Below are positions 8,511 to 18,071 of a DNA stretch of 64,000 bases, in pieces; positions within the stretch are counted from its first letter, which is position 1; every line of letters begins with the position of its first letter. The stretch is taken from positions 1-64,000 of the forward strand of contig JAFQMF010000017.1 of NCBI GenBank assembly GCA_017396395.1, in the 5' to 3' direction. A program made the position numbers and the translations under genes. The stretch is from Clostridia bacterium. Lineage in GTDB: Bacteria; Bacillota; Clostridia; RUG12999. The notes beneath the pieces were generated by a model, which was not told the origin of the DNA, made no database searches, and saw only the letters and a list, made by a program, of their open reading frames with translations.

Positions 8511-9416
8511 ATGGCAAATAACAGATGTAATACACAGGGTGCTAAAGACTCTGTGTGCATTCAGACGGATAAAATTTATGATTCTTGTAAAAGTAAAGAA
8601 TGTGCTGAAGATTTAAGAGTATATTTCAGCCAGGCAAATCAGGCACTCTTGGACACTGCTAACGGAATAAAGCTTAAATGTGCAAAAATACTTTATGTGG
8701 ATACTGATGTAGAAAGAATACAATTCAATAAATGCTATTATAATGTAACTCTTACCTTCTATTTTAAAGTTACAGTAGAAATTTCAACCTCTGCAGGATG
8801 CACAGTTTGTGCAGATGGACTTTGTGTACATACTAAAAATGCTATGCTGTTCGGCTCAGAGGGTTGCTCATATGTATTTTCCTCTAGGGATGAGGGAATG
8901 TCCCTTGCAACCCGCACAAATATGCCTACAGCCATTGTTGAAACAGTTGACCCTGTAGCTCTTGAGGGAAAACTTACAGAAATGTGCTGTGATTGCCAGA
9001 ATCCTGTAAGCTGTTGCAAATGCTGTTTCAACTCTGCGGGTCTTCCTCCTTTTATCGGCTCGGAATTTCCCGATGGTCTTGTGGAAACAGGTGTAAAGAG
9101 AGTTTATGTCACACTGGGTCTTTTTGTGTTTATAAGACTTCAGCGTAATACTCAGCTTTTAATTCCTATTTACGATTTCTGTATCCCTGACAAAACCTGT
9201 ACAAGTGCAAGCTGTGGAGATGACCCATGTAGTTTCTTCGAAAAAATGGATTTCCCAATAGATGCGTTTTATCCTCCAACCTGTTGCAGCGATGACAAAA
9301 ACTCATTCTCCTGCGATAACGGAAATTGCGGTTGCGGAAATAATGGTTCAGGCACTGCTTCTCCCCTTCCCATAAACCCTTCTCCCGAGCATATAAACCC
9401 ATTTGGTGTAAAATAA
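8511..9416 (+). CDS. unrecognised cysteine-rich protein, possible spore-coat protein
   Basis: I do not recognise this family. The protein has 301 residues, 26 of them cysteine, in clusters such as MCCDCQ, SCCKCCF, TCTSASC, PPTCCSDD and NCGCGN. There is no signal peptide or membrane segment. The C-terminus is low-complexity, rich in Gly, Asn and Pro. The start has a strong site, AAGGAGG, 7 bases before the ATG. No TTGACA/TATAAT promoter is evident. An AC-17-CATA pattern upstream (around 8413-8436) weakly resembles a late mother-cell (sigma-K type) promoter. Cysteine-rich, unsecreted, solitary genes of this kind in clostridia are often coat or exosporium proteins; that role is inference. Confidence 0.8.
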   Translation: MANNRCNTQGAKDSVCIQTDKIYDSCKSKECAEDLRVYFSQANQALLDTANGIKLKCAKILYVDTDVERIQFNKCYYNVTLTFYFKVTVEISTSAGCTVCADGLCVHTKNAMLFGSEGCSYVFSSRDEGMSLATRTNMPTAIVETVDPVALEGKLTEMCCDCQNPVSCCKCCFNSAGLPPFIGSEFPDGLVETGVKRVYVTLGLFVFIRLQRNTQLLIPIYDFCIPDKTCTSASCGDDPCSFFEKMDFPIDAFYPPTCCSDDKNSFSCDNGNCGCGNNGSGTASPLPINPSPEHINPFGVK

Positions 9417-9452
9417 CTCCTTTGGCTATTCATAAGAAAAATATTAATAAAT

Positions 9453-9484
9453 AAGGACTTTGGCTTACACCAAAGTCCTTTTCA
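9453..9484. terminator. bidirectional terminator between convergent genes
   Basis: AAGGACTTTGG and CCAAAGTCCTT form an 11-bp stem around a 6-base loop, with T-run TTTT on the plus side. It separates the cysteine-rich gene from rqcP. Confidence 0.85.
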
Positions 9485-9501
9485 TACATAAATATTAAGT
9501 T

Positions 9502-9744
9502 TTATTGTACTGCCCTGTACATCTCTTTAGCTCCGTCCTTAGAAACATGGTCAGAAACTGAAAGCACCTCTACTTTTAACTGATTTGACCCGAAATTAAG
9601 AGTAATAATATCCCCTATTTTTACACGGTCTCCCGGCTTTGCAGCTTTCCCGTTCAAAAGAACACGCTCACCTGAGCAAGCATCATTTGCCACCGTTCTT
9701 CTTTTAATTATTCTTGATACCTTTAAAAATTTATCAATTCTCAT
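9502..9744 (-). CDS. rqcP: S4-domain ribosome quality-control protein RqcP (YabO)
   Basis: RqcP binds stalled 50S subunits and works with RqcH in alanine tailing of nascent chains. The 80 residues are essentially one S4 RNA-binding domain (MRIDKFLKVSRIIKRRTVAN...GDIITLNFG). It lies just after hup, mazG and a SpoVB-like gene, as in Bacillus. Its partner RqcH is encoded at 40.6 kb in this window. Confidence 0.93.
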   Translation of the reverse strand: MRIDKFLKVSRIIKRRTVANDACSGERVLLNGKAAKPGDRVKIGDIITLNFGSNQLKVEVLSVSDHVSKDGAKEMYRAVQ

Positions 9745-9766
9745 ATTACCCTTTTAGTGACCCATA

Positions 9767-10045
9767 TTACTGCTCAGCTACCAGCCTTTTTATAATACGG
9801 CTGATTTTAAAAGCCGGTGCTTTTTTTGCCGAAATGCTGATAGGCTCTCTTGTTTGCGGGTCAATCCCTGCTCTTTCTTTTCTTTCCTTGACATAGAAGG
9901 TGCCAAATCCCGCAAGAGATATTTTTTTACCTTCCGCCAGACCTTCCTGGACCGTTGCAACAAATGCTTCAAGTGCCTTTTCAGAATCCTTTTTTGTAAG
10001 CCCCGCTTTTTTTGAAATACATGTGATTAAGTCTGTTTTGTTCAT
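9767..10045 (-). CDS. hup: DNA-binding protein HU
   Basis: This is a 92-residue histone-like dimer that bends DNA without sequence preference. The body MNKTDLITCISKKAGLTKKDSEKAL and the beta-arm core GFGTFYVKERKERAGIDPQT are typical. It lies between mazG and rqcP, a frequent clostridial arrangement. The 139-base gap before it probably holds its promoter, but no strong match is visible. Confidence 0.95.
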   Translation of the reverse strand: MNKTDLITCISKKAGLTKKDSEKALEAFVATVQEGLAEGKKISLAGFGTFYVKERKERAGIDPQTREPISISAKKAPAFKISRIIKRLVAEQ

Positions 10046-10184
10046 TGTTCTTAATTCCTTTTCTGCTGTAAATAATATTATGTAACTTAGTATAAAAAGC
10101 CTTACAATGACTTATTTCAACATTATCAGACCTAATCCTTTAATTTTTAAATTTTTTTAACTTTTTTTACTTTAAAAAGTCACT

Positions 10185-10985
10185 TTATAACTGGGCTTCA
10201 ATAGTTTTCGCCTCATCCCAGAGTTTATCTAGTTCAGAAAGTGTCATATCCCCCATTTTTTTGCCCATTTTAGCAACTTCATTTTCTACATATTCAAAAC
10301 GATTTATAAATTTTTTATTTGACTTTTCTGCTGCAAGCTCCGGATTTACATCCTGAAAACGGGCAACATTTACAACAGAAAAAAGCAAATCTCCTATTTC
10401 TTTTTCAATTTCTTCACGATTGCCTTTTTCTATTGCCTGTGATACTTCCTCTATTTCTTCCTTTACCTTGTCAATACAGGGATTTACATTATCCCAGTCA
10501 AAACCTACTTTAGATGCTTTGCTCTGGATTTTATATGCCCTCACAAGTGAAGGAAGTGCTTTTGTAATATCCTTCATAGAATCTGTTACTGTTGCAATAT
10601 CTCTTTCCTGCTTTTTAATTTTTTCCCAGTTATCCAGCACCTTTTCACTGGTATCCGCTTTAATATCTCCAAAAACGTGAGGATGACGAAGTATCATTTT
10701 TTTAGAAACAAGGTCACATACATCATCAAAGGAAAAGGTTTTATCTTCTGTTCCAAGCTGAGAAAGCATAGTGATTTGCAGCAGCAAATCTCCCAATTCA
10801 TCAGCCAGCTTCATTCCACCCACATCACAAGCATCTATAACCTCGTGAGCCTCTTCCAGCACATATTTTTTTAAAGACTGATAGGTTTGCTCCCTATCCC
10901 ATGGACAGCCACCTTCACCACGAAGTATAGCGGTAATTTTCAAAAAATCATTTATATCATATTTATCCTTAAACGTAAAATCCAT
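10185..10985 (-). CDS. mazG: nucleoside triphosphate pyrophosphohydrolase MazG
   Basis: MazG cleaves NTPs and dNTPs to monophosphates and pyrophosphate, probably as house-cleaning. The 266 residues hold two MazG domains. The first has the metal-binding pattern LEEAHEVIDA...LADELGDLLLQ. The second has EEIEEVSQAIEKG...KEIGDLLFSV. The start lies 13 bases after the end of the flippase gene. The N-terminal methyltransferase domain of Bacillus YabN is absent here. Confidence 0.93.
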   Translation of the reverse strand: MDFTFKDKYDINDFLKITAILRGEGGCPWDREQTYQSLKKYVLEEAHEVIDACDVGGMKLADELGDLLLQITMLSQLGTEDKTFSFDDVCDLVSKKMILRHPHVFGDIKADTSEKVLDNWEKIKKQERDIATVTDSMKDITKALPSLVRAYKIQSKASKVGFDWDNVNPCIDKVKEEIEEVSQAIEKGNREEIEKEIGDLLFSVVNVARFQDVNPELAAEKSNKKFINRFEYVENEVAKMGKKMGDMTLSELDKLWDEAKTIEAQL

Positions 10986-10998
10986 TATTTTCTCCTTA

Positions 10999-12669
10999 CT
11001 ATATAAGTCTGAACTTTTTCAGGTATCCTACTATTAAATCCCCTTTGGGAAGCTGTGATATTTCATCTTGCGATAATGAGCCTGTTTTGAAAAGGCAAAT
11101 AACATATACTATACCACCCACCGCTATTGACGCACCTGTAATTAGTATTGATGAATTTCGGCTTTGTCCTAATACCTTTGCAAGACCACTGTTTGCAAAC
11201 CATACTATAATTCCCATAACACCAGCAGAAAAGGAAGGCTTTAATATAATATCCTTTATTGTCATACCAGGCTTTGTAACGCGGATAACATAATAAAGGT
11301 TAAGTATCATATATACAAAATAGCAAGCAGATGTACCTATTGAAACACCGTTTATATTAACGGAAGGAATTACTAAAAGAAAATAGTTTATAATAACCTT
11401 GGTAATACCTGCAATTGCAATATTTATTACAGGAATAAGTACATTCCCTGTTGCCTGAAGTATGGCATTAGTAACAAGAACAACTGAAACAAAAACAATA
11501 GCTGGGGTAATAAGCCTAAGCAAAACAGTTGCATCATTACTTCCAAAAAGCATTGTAAGCATCGGGTCTGCAAGCACCCCTATTCCCACTGCTCCAGGAA
11601 GGGAAAATATAACTGTGAATTTAATGGACATTTTTGTGGTTGTTGCTACCTCACCAAACTTTTTCCCTGAAAATGCCCTTGCAATAGCAGGAACTAAAGG
11701 AAGGCAAAGTGCCACCACAAGTGCAGGAATCAGATTAAGCATTGTTATTACCTTAGCGGTGTACATTCCATACAGACTGTTTGCTATTTCCTCTGCCTTT
11801 AAAACAGTAGTTTCTGTAATTTTCATACATTTTTCAAGCTGAGATAAAGGTATCTGAAAGGCTATACGAGAAAGTCTTTTTCCTATCTGAAACAAATCAA
11901 TTAAGTTTGTTATTGTAAATACTGAAGCACTTACTGTAACAGGCAAGGCAACCCCCATAAGTCTGCAAAATATACTTTTTACAGAAGAGGGTTTTAAGTT
12001 ACTGTTAAAATTAGAGTAAATTTTATTTTTCTTTACTAAAAATGTTCCTATTAAAAATATACATCCAAAAACACTTCCAAGTGTAACACCGCTGATTGCT
12101 CCTGAAGCACCATACACAAGACCTCTTTTTAGAAGTATATATGCAAGGGAAAAGCCTAATACAAGCTTTGTTCCTGATTCAATCAGCTCGCTGAAGGCTG
12201 TGGGATACATATCCGAAAGTCCCTGAAAAAATCCCCTGTAAACGCTCATAATTGCCACAAAGAATATAGCGGGAGCAACAAGCTTTATACATAAGGAATT
12301 ATCACCGTATTCTTTTATGAAATGGTCAGCTCCAAAATAAAGTACTGCTGTACCAACAACGCCTACAACACCAAAAATTGCATAAGATACATAATGTATT
12401 CTTTTTAATTCTTTTAAATTTTTAGAAGCTGTGGTTTCTGCCACCATTTTTGCAATAGCAACAGGAAGCCCTGCAGTAGCAACAGTAAAAAGTCCTGAAT
12501 ATATCTGGTATGCAGAGCTGAAATATCCCATACCCTCATTTCCAAGAAGGTTGGTCAGGGGAACTTTAAATAATGCTCCGATAATCTTCACCAGCAAATT
12601 TGCTATAACAAGAATAATTGAGCCTTTTAATACAGACTGTCCTATGTCATTACTATTTCTTTTTCCCAA
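10999..12669 (-). CDS. MOP-superfamily polysaccharide flippase, SpoVB/YabM/MurJ-like
   Basis: This is a multi-pass membrane protein of about 556 residues with many hydrophobic segments, in the family of lipid-linked sugar flippases (MurJ, SpoVB, YabM). The N-terminus (GSIILVIANLLVKIIGALFKVPLTNLLG) is characteristic. Start choice: the ATG at 12678 directly abuts GGAGG with no spacer, whereas an in-frame TTG at 12669 has the normal 9-base spacing, so TTG is the likelier start. Context with mazG-hup-rqcP matches Bacillus yabM. Whether it carries lipid II or a spore-specific lipid is not decided. Confidence 0.85.
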   Translation of the reverse strand: MGKRNSNDIGQSVLKGSIILVIANLLVKIIGALFKVPLTNLLGNEGMGYFSSAYQIYSGLFTVATAGLPVAIAKMVAETTASKNLKELKRIHYVSYAIFGVVGVVGTAVLYFGADHFIKEYGDNSLCIKLVAPAIFFVAIMSVYRGFFQGLSDMYPTAFSELIESGTKLVLGFSLAYILLKRGLVYGASGAISGVTLGSVFGCIFLIGTFLVKKNKIYSNFNSNLKPSSVKSIFCRLMGVALPVTVSASVFTITNLIDLFQIGKRLSRIAFQIPLSQLEKCMKITETTVLKAEEIANSLYGMYTAKVITMLNLIPALVVALCLPLVPAIARAFSGKKFGEVATTTKMSIKFTVIFSLPGAVGIGVLADPMLTMLFGSNDATVLLRLITPAIVFVSVVLVTNAILQATGNVLIPVINIAIAGITKVIINYFLLVIPSVNINGVSIGTSACYFVYMILNLYYVIRVTKPGMTIKDIILKPSFSAGVMGIIVWFANSGLAKVLGQSRNSSILITGASIAVGGIVYVICLFKTGSLSQDEISQLPKGDLIVGYLKKFRLI

Positions 12670-12696
12670 GACAAGCATCCTCCGTTCTATGTAACA

Positions 12697-12727
12697 AAAG
12701 ACCTATTTCAAGAAAAAACAGGTCTTT
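12697..12727 (-). terminator. terminator after the phosphoribosyltransferase gene
   Basis: On the minus strand AAAGACCT pairs with AGGTCTTT around a 15-base loop, followed by a short T-run. Confidence 0.7.
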
Positions 12728-12755
12728 CTACTAATATATTTCCAAAACAAAGCTA

Positions 12756-13319
12756 TTATGCCTCTATAGGCTCTCCCTCATTATTGAAAAGGGGTAATTT
12801 TTCAAGATATATAATATCATCTCTTTTATATGCGTCACCTTCTGCAAGAATAGCCATTTTACCTGCAACCTCTCCTCCTGCAAGCTCTACTAGTTTTTCA
12901 AGTGCAAGAAGGGATTCTCCTGTGCTGATTACATCATCCACAATAAGGATTTTTTTACCCTTTATAAGTTCAGCGTCAGCAGTATCAAGATACAAAATCT
13001 GGTCTCCTTCAGTGGTAATGGAATTAACATTTGCACTGAATACTCCCTGCATATAAAGCTTTGGCTTTTTGCGTACAATAAAATGCTTTTCTTCTTTTAA
13101 AATTTTTGCCATTTCATGAACAAGGGGAATACCCTTGCATTCAGCAGTAAGAATATAATCATGGGAAGGTGCGGATTTAGCAAGTTCTCTTGCACAAGCC
13201 TCTGTAAGCTCATAATCCCCTAATATTACAAATGCACCAATTTTAAGGTCATCATTAAGTCTGCAAAGGGGAAGCTGTCTTTTAACACCGCCAAGAATAA
13301 TCGGATATGTAGTTTTCAC
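12756..13319 (-). CDS. type I phosphoribosyltransferase family protein
   Basis: The PRPP-binding loop ILIVDDVISTGES (residues 124-136) and a flexible hood region mark it as a type I phosphoribosyltransferase, most like adenine phosphoribosyltransferase and PyrE-type enzymes. The length is 187 residues. The start codon is GTG, with AAGGG 10 bases upstream. The product is monocistronic, with its own promoter and terminator. Substrate (adenine, orotate or other) cannot be fixed from the motifs. Confidence 0.85.
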   Translation of the reverse strand: MKTTYPIILGGVKRQLPLCRLNDDLKIGAFVILGDYELTEACARELAKSAPSHDYILTAECKGIPLVHEMAKILKEEKHFIVRKKPKLYMQGVFSANVNSITTEGDQILYLDTADAELIKGKKILIVDDVISTGESLLALEKLVELAGGEVAGKMAILAEGDAYKRDDIIYLEKLPLFNNEGEPIEA

Positions 13320-13353
13320 TTTAAATCAACCCTTTTCTAATTTTCTAATAATA

Positions 13354-13382
13354 ATTATATTACTTTTTAATTTTATTGTCAA
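13354..13382 (-). promoter_or_regulatory. sigma-A promoter of the phosphoribosyltransferase gene
   Basis: On the minus strand TTGACA (13377-13382), 17 bases, then TATAAT (13354-13359). The -35 box overlaps the end of yqeK. Confidence 0.85.
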
Positions 13383-13942
13383 TATTTTTGTACCATTTGG
13401 TTATGAATATCAATGCAGACAGGATTTATTTTCATTCCCCTTTCTATAAGGGAATTTATAGTTCTGTCTGTTACTTCCAGCACAGCTTTGTCAAGGTCAG
13501 AAAGTGCCGTTTCACGACAAGCCTTACTCCAGCTGAAATATTCATCCCTTCCCGGCTCTATAGCATCTGCCACATATATAATTTTAGTAAGAGGCGGCAT
13601 ATTTACTTTACCGATTGTATGATAAAAAACTGCATCAAAAATTTCAGGGTCAGTTATTTCATATTCTTTTTCAAGAAGCATCGCTCCTACAGGCCCGTGC
13701 CATAGCGATGGAGTTTCCTTAATGGAATTATCTACATTTGATTTTTCAATAATTTCACGGCTTATTTCCTTGTCCATATTTTTGGCAAGGTCGTGAAGCA
13801 GCCCTGCTATTCTTGCTTTTTGGGTATCCACGCCGTGCTTTTGTGCAAGTATTGCCGCAAACTCCTCTACCCCTTTAGAATGTGCGTATCTGTCAGGATT
13901 TAAGGTATTTTTTAGTTTTTCATTCATTAATGCATATTCCAT
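13379..13942 (-). CDS. yqeK: HD-domain Ap4A hydrolase YqeK
   Basis: YqeK hydrolyses diadenosine tetraphosphate symmetrically. The HD metal-site residues are in order: YAHSKGVEEFA, GLLHDLAKN, and WHGPVGA. The 187 residues match the family. It directly follows nadD, the usual neighbour (nadD-yqeK), with a 15-base gap. Confidence 0.92.
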   Translation of the reverse strand: MEYALMNEKLKNTLNPDRYAHSKGVEEFAAILAQKHGVDTQKARIAGLLHDLAKNMDKEISREIIEKSNVDNSIKETPSLWHGPVGAMLLEKEYEITDPEIFDAVFYHTIGKVNMPPLTKIIYVADAIEPGRDEYFSWSKACRETALSDLDKAVLEVTDRTINSLIERGMKINPVCIDIHNQMVQKY

Positions 13943-13957
13943 ATCAGTTTTCCTTTT

Positions 13958-14530
13958 TTAATAAAGTGAATTTTCTTTTATATAATCCTTTATACAATCA
14001 GGAATATTTTCAAAATCCTCATTTTGTCTGATTTGTGTAGAAGAAATTTCCACAGGGTCAAAATCAAGAACTATAATTTTTGCATTATTTTCTAATTTTT
14101 TCTTTTCCGCAAATTCCTTAACCTTTTTTGCCTCTTGCTTTTTTCTTGTCCCTACAATAAAGGTACACATATTAATAAGCTTATCCCATTTATACCATTT
14201 TTCAAAATCCAGCATCGAATCTCCCCCGATAATAAAAAACAAATTATCGCAAGGGTAAAGCTTTTGAAAATTTTCTATTGTTTCAACAGTATAAGAAGGT
14301 GTAATTTTCTGGTATTCCATATCACTTATTTCATACCCGTAATTTTCTGCTACCAGTTTTGCCATATTATATCTGTGGTAGGGTGAAGTATCGCTTTTCT
14401 TATGGGGAGGAACTGCAGACGGAAGAAGTATCAGCCTTTGAAGGTTACAGCTTTGTACCGCCTTTTCTGCCAGACGGATATGTCCCATATGAGGCGGGTC
14501 AAATGTACCCCCGAAAATTCCTATATTCAT
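13958..14530 (-). CDS. nadD: nicotinate-nucleotide adenylyltransferase
   Basis: NadD joins nicotinate mononucleotide with ATP to form deamido-NAD. The nucleotidyltransferase motif GGTFDPPHMGHIRLAE is at residues 8-23 and the C-terminal ISSTQIR motif is present. The length of 190 residues is normal. It lies between yhbY and yqeK in an obg-yhbY-nadD-yqeK unit, as in many Firmicutes. Confidence 0.95.
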   Translation of the reverse strand: MNIGIFGGTFDPPHMGHIRLAEKAVQSCNLQRLILLPSAVPPHKKSDTSPYHRYNMAKLVAENYGYEISDMEYQKITPSYTVETIENFQKLYPCDNLFFIIGGDSMLDFEKWYKWDKLINMCTFIVGTRKKQEAKKVKEFAEKKKLENNAKIIVLDFDPVEISSTQIRQNEDFENIPDCIKDYIKENSLY

Positions 14531-14542
14531 ACTAAAACTTCC

Positions 14543-14839
14543 TTAGTTAAGTTTTATTTTTCTCTTTTTAGGCTCACGCGCCTGTCTGTATAACACAAAT
14601 TTAAGACCTATGCTCTGAACAGGTTCTGCACCAAGCTTCTGGGCACAAACATCACAAGCTTCTCGTGCAGTTAAAAGTGCTGTTTCAAGCACAGTAACCT
14701 TAATAAGTTCATGTGCCTCTAAAGCATCGTCAAGCTGTTTTATAATGTTATCCACAATACCGCCTTTACCAATCTGTGCAATAGGCGAAAGTCCATTTGC
14801 CATAGCTCTGAGTCTTGCTCTTTGTTTACTTGTAATCAT
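14543..14839 (-). CDS. yhbY: CRM-domain RNA-binding protein YhbY
   Basis: A single CRS1-YhbY (CRM) domain of about 98 residues, with start MITSKQRARLRAMANGL and conserved QIGKGG. YhbY is implicated in ribosome assembly. I choose the ATG at 14839, with GAAAGAGAG before it, over a TTG at 14857. It sits between obg and nadD. Confidence 0.92.
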   Translation of the reverse strand: MITSKQRARLRAMANGLSPIAQIGKGGIVDNIIKQLDDALEAHELIKVTVLETALLTAREACDVCAQKLGAEPVQSIGLKFVLYRQAREPKKRKIKLN

Positions 14840-14859
14840 AATTTTTCTCTCTTTCAAAC

Positions 14860-16190
<1,331 letters not shown>

Positions 16191-16238
16191 AATTTCTTAA
16201 ATCTCAAAGAACTAAAAAGTTCCGTCATCTGTAAAAGA

Positions 16239-16526
16239 TTAGTTAGCAGCAACCTCGTAAACACTAACCTGCTTTTTATCCTTACCTACTCTTTCAAATC
16301 TAACCTGACCTGAAACAAGAGCAAATAAAGTATCGTCGCTACCCTTCTTTACATTAACTCCGGGATGAATTTTAGTACCTCTCTGTCTTACAAGAATGTT
16401 ACCTGCAAGCACCTTCTGACCGTCAGCTCTCTTAACGCCAAGACGTTTAGATTCGCTGTCACGACCATTCTTTGTACTACCAACACCCTTTTTATGAGCA
16501 AAGAACTGAATACTGATTTTTAACAT
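16239..16526 (-). CDS. rpmA: 50S ribosomal protein L27 with cleavable N-terminus
   Basis: L27 sits near the peptidyl-transferase centre. The Firmicute-type N-terminal extension MLKISIQFF precedes AHKKGVGS, the motif cut by Prp after the second Phe. The start at 16526 is set by GGAGG 8 bases upstream. The TTG further out is unlikely. The protease gene prp lies immediately upstream in the same operon. Confidence 0.96.
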   Translation of the reverse strand: MLKISIQFFAHKKGVGSTKNGRDSESKRLGVKRADGQKVLAGNILVRQRGTKIHPGVNVKKGSDDTLFALVSGQVRFERVGKDKKQVSVYEVAAN

Positions 16527-16554
16527 CAGGGTTACCTCCAATCTTTTGGTAATA

Positions 16555-16881
16555 TTAAATAAGTTGTTTTTCTGTAATTATGTTTTGTGGAAAATCCTTT
16601 TCCCACTCTTCCATAAGCTTTTCAAAACCTGAGAGGACTTTTAAAGAAACTGTTCTCTTTTCCCCTTCCAGCTTTGAAATATCACAGGATATTTCATTGC
16701 CTATGGTAAAACAATCTGTGAGCCCCAGTTCTCCGTCAATAACCGCAATTACAGCTTGTACTGCCCCCGAAACGGCGGCACACACTATATCCTTGCCATA
16801 CCTATCAAACCCGGCATGACCAGAAATAGTAAAGCCTTTTAAGTTATTATCCTGAGAATATAAAAAAACTGCTCTAATCAA
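16555..16881 (-). CDS. prp: ribosomal-processing cysteine protease Prp
   Basis: Prp removes the N-terminal extension of L27 in Firmicutes and relatives. The 108-residue protein has the catalytic pair in GHAGF (His) and DIVCAAVS (Cys). It lies between rplU and rpmA, the conserved position. The presence of an extended L27 next door supports an active enzyme. Confidence 0.95.
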   Translation of the reverse strand: MIRAVFLYSQDNNLKGFTISGHAGFDRYGKDIVCAAVSGAVQAVIAVIDGELGLTDCFTIGNEISCDISKLEGEKRTVSLKVLSGFEKLMEEWEKDFPQNIITEKQLI

Positions 16882-16907
16882 AAGCTCACCTTCAATTTTT
16901 GCTGAAA

Positions 16908-17216
16908 TTAAGCATTGATAGCTTTAATTTCAACTTTTGAATAGTTCTGTCTATGACCTTTGCGTCTGCGATAGCCTTTTTTGGGCTTATATTTGAAAAT
17001 TCTTACCTTTTTGCCCTTAACATCGCCAAGAACAACAGCATCAACACTTGCACCCTTAACTAAAGGAGCACCAAACTTTGTGTTTTTACCATCAACAACA
17101 GCAAGAACATCAAACTTAACAGCTGTATCAGCTTCAACGCCAAGCTTCTCGATGTAAATAACATCACCAACACTTACGTTATACTGCTTACCGCCTGTTT
17201 CAATAACTGCGTACAT
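16908..17216 (-). CDS. rplU: 50S ribosomal protein L21
   Basis: 102 residues starting MYAVIETGGKQYNVSVGD, with the C-terminal signature KKGYRRRKGHRQNYS. It is the first gene of rplU-prp-rpmA and is preceded by a structured leader and a consensus promoter. Confidence 0.97.
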   Translation of the reverse strand: MYAVIETGGKQYNVSVGDVIYIEKLGVEADTAVKFDVLAVVDGKNTKFGAPLVKGASVDAVVLGDVKGKKVRIFKYKPKKGYRRRKGHRQNYSKVEIKAINA

Positions 17217-17300
17217 TAAAGTTACACCTCCATCACCAATTCTCGCCGGGTCGCAGGTAGGAACTCTTTCAATCCGTTTTAGACCTGATCCGTGCGGCTA
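17217..17300 (-). promoter_or_regulatory. L21 leader RNA (rplU 5' untranslated region)
   Basis: The minus-strand leader of about 84 bases contains GTAGCCGCACGGATCAGG, CCTACCTGCGACCCGGCGAG and GAATTGGTGATGGAGGTG. Its position and its GGCGAGAATTGGTGATGGAGG segment agree with my memory of the Firmicute L21 leader, thought to mediate feedback by a ribosomal protein. The assignment rests on memory and context, not on a covariance search. Confidence 0.7.
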
Positions 17301-17306
17301 CGTTAT

Positions 17307-17335
17307 ATTATACCATAGTTTTTTTTATTTGTCAA
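17307..17335 (-). promoter_or_regulatory. sigma-A promoter of rplU-prp-rpmA
   Basis: On the minus strand TTGACA (17330-17335), 17 bases, TATAAT (17307-17312): a perfect match, 7 bases before the leader. Confidence 0.88.
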
Positions 17336-17349
17336 GAAAAATTTGCTAT

Positions 17350-18027
17350 TTATTTAACTCTTAAAGTTTTAAGATATTCTTTATGCTCATCTGTTACCCG
17401 ACAGCTTTCCACAGCCTTTGAAATAGTTTTATTATGTACCCATTTACTTAAAATATTATCTTCCAGATATTTTACTGCAAACTCATACTGCTTTGCAATT
17501 GCAGTTGCAAAATACCATGCAATCATCATATTAATATAATATTTTTCACTTTTAATCTGTGAAATTTTTTTTAAATATTCCTCTTTAAAATTATTATCTA
17601 AAAAGTGCTTCATATATATTCCTATACCAAAACGAACGGTATATTCCGCATCACTTGATATCCACTTATCTGCAAGGACAAGAAGCTTTTCCTTATTTTT
17701 AGCAAAAAGTGCAGGAGAACACATATCACAGGTTGCCCAATTATCCACATAAGGTAAAAATTCCTGAATTTTTTCTATAAGCTTGTCAAAATCCTTTATA
17801 TGGTCAATGAGCAGTGCGTGAAGATTATATTCATCGTAATATTTATGAGGCAGTGTGTTTAAAAATTTCTCTGCCTCTTTAGTTCCCGTAAGACTCTTAG
17901 CAAAGCTTTTCAGCACAGGCATACGAATACCCAGCACCTTCTCCTTAGGTACAGTAGGCATCAGCTTACTTTGAAAATCTCTGTATTTTTCGTCACTTAG
18001 CTTTTCAAGCTCTTTTTGTATATTCAT
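17350..18027 (-). CDS. AlkD-like DNA alkylation repair protein
   Basis: The 225 residues are mostly helical repeats typical of the AlkC/AlkD HEAT-like DNA glycosylase family, which excises bulky N3- and N7-alkylated bases. Conserved pieces include VLGIRMPVLKSFAKSL, WATCDMCSPALFAKNK and MIAWYFATAIAKQY. It lies downstream of metG beyond a terminator. A promoter of its own is not obvious. The family call is good; activity is inferred. Confidence 0.85.
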   Translation of the reverse strand: MNIQKELEKLSDEKYRDFQSKLMPTVPKEKVLGIRMPVLKSFAKSLTGTKEAEKFLNTLPHKYYDEYNLHALLIDHIKDFDKLIEKIQEFLPYVDNWATCDMCSPALFAKNKEKLLVLADKWISSDAEYTVRFGIGIYMKHFLDNNFKEEYLKKISQIKSEKYYINMMIAWYFATAIAKQYEFAVKYLEDNILSKWVHNKTISKAVESCRVTDEHKEYLKTLRVK

Positions 18028-18040
18028 AATATCCCCTAGT

Positions 18041-18066
18041 TAAAAAGGGCGGAAAATCCGCCCTTT
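18041..18066 (-). terminator. terminator after metG
   Basis: AAAGGGCGGA and TCCGCCCTTT form a 10-bp stem with a 3-base loop. The minus strand continues with TT. It stands 5 bases after the metG stop. Confidence 0.85.
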
Positions 18067-18071
18067 ATATT

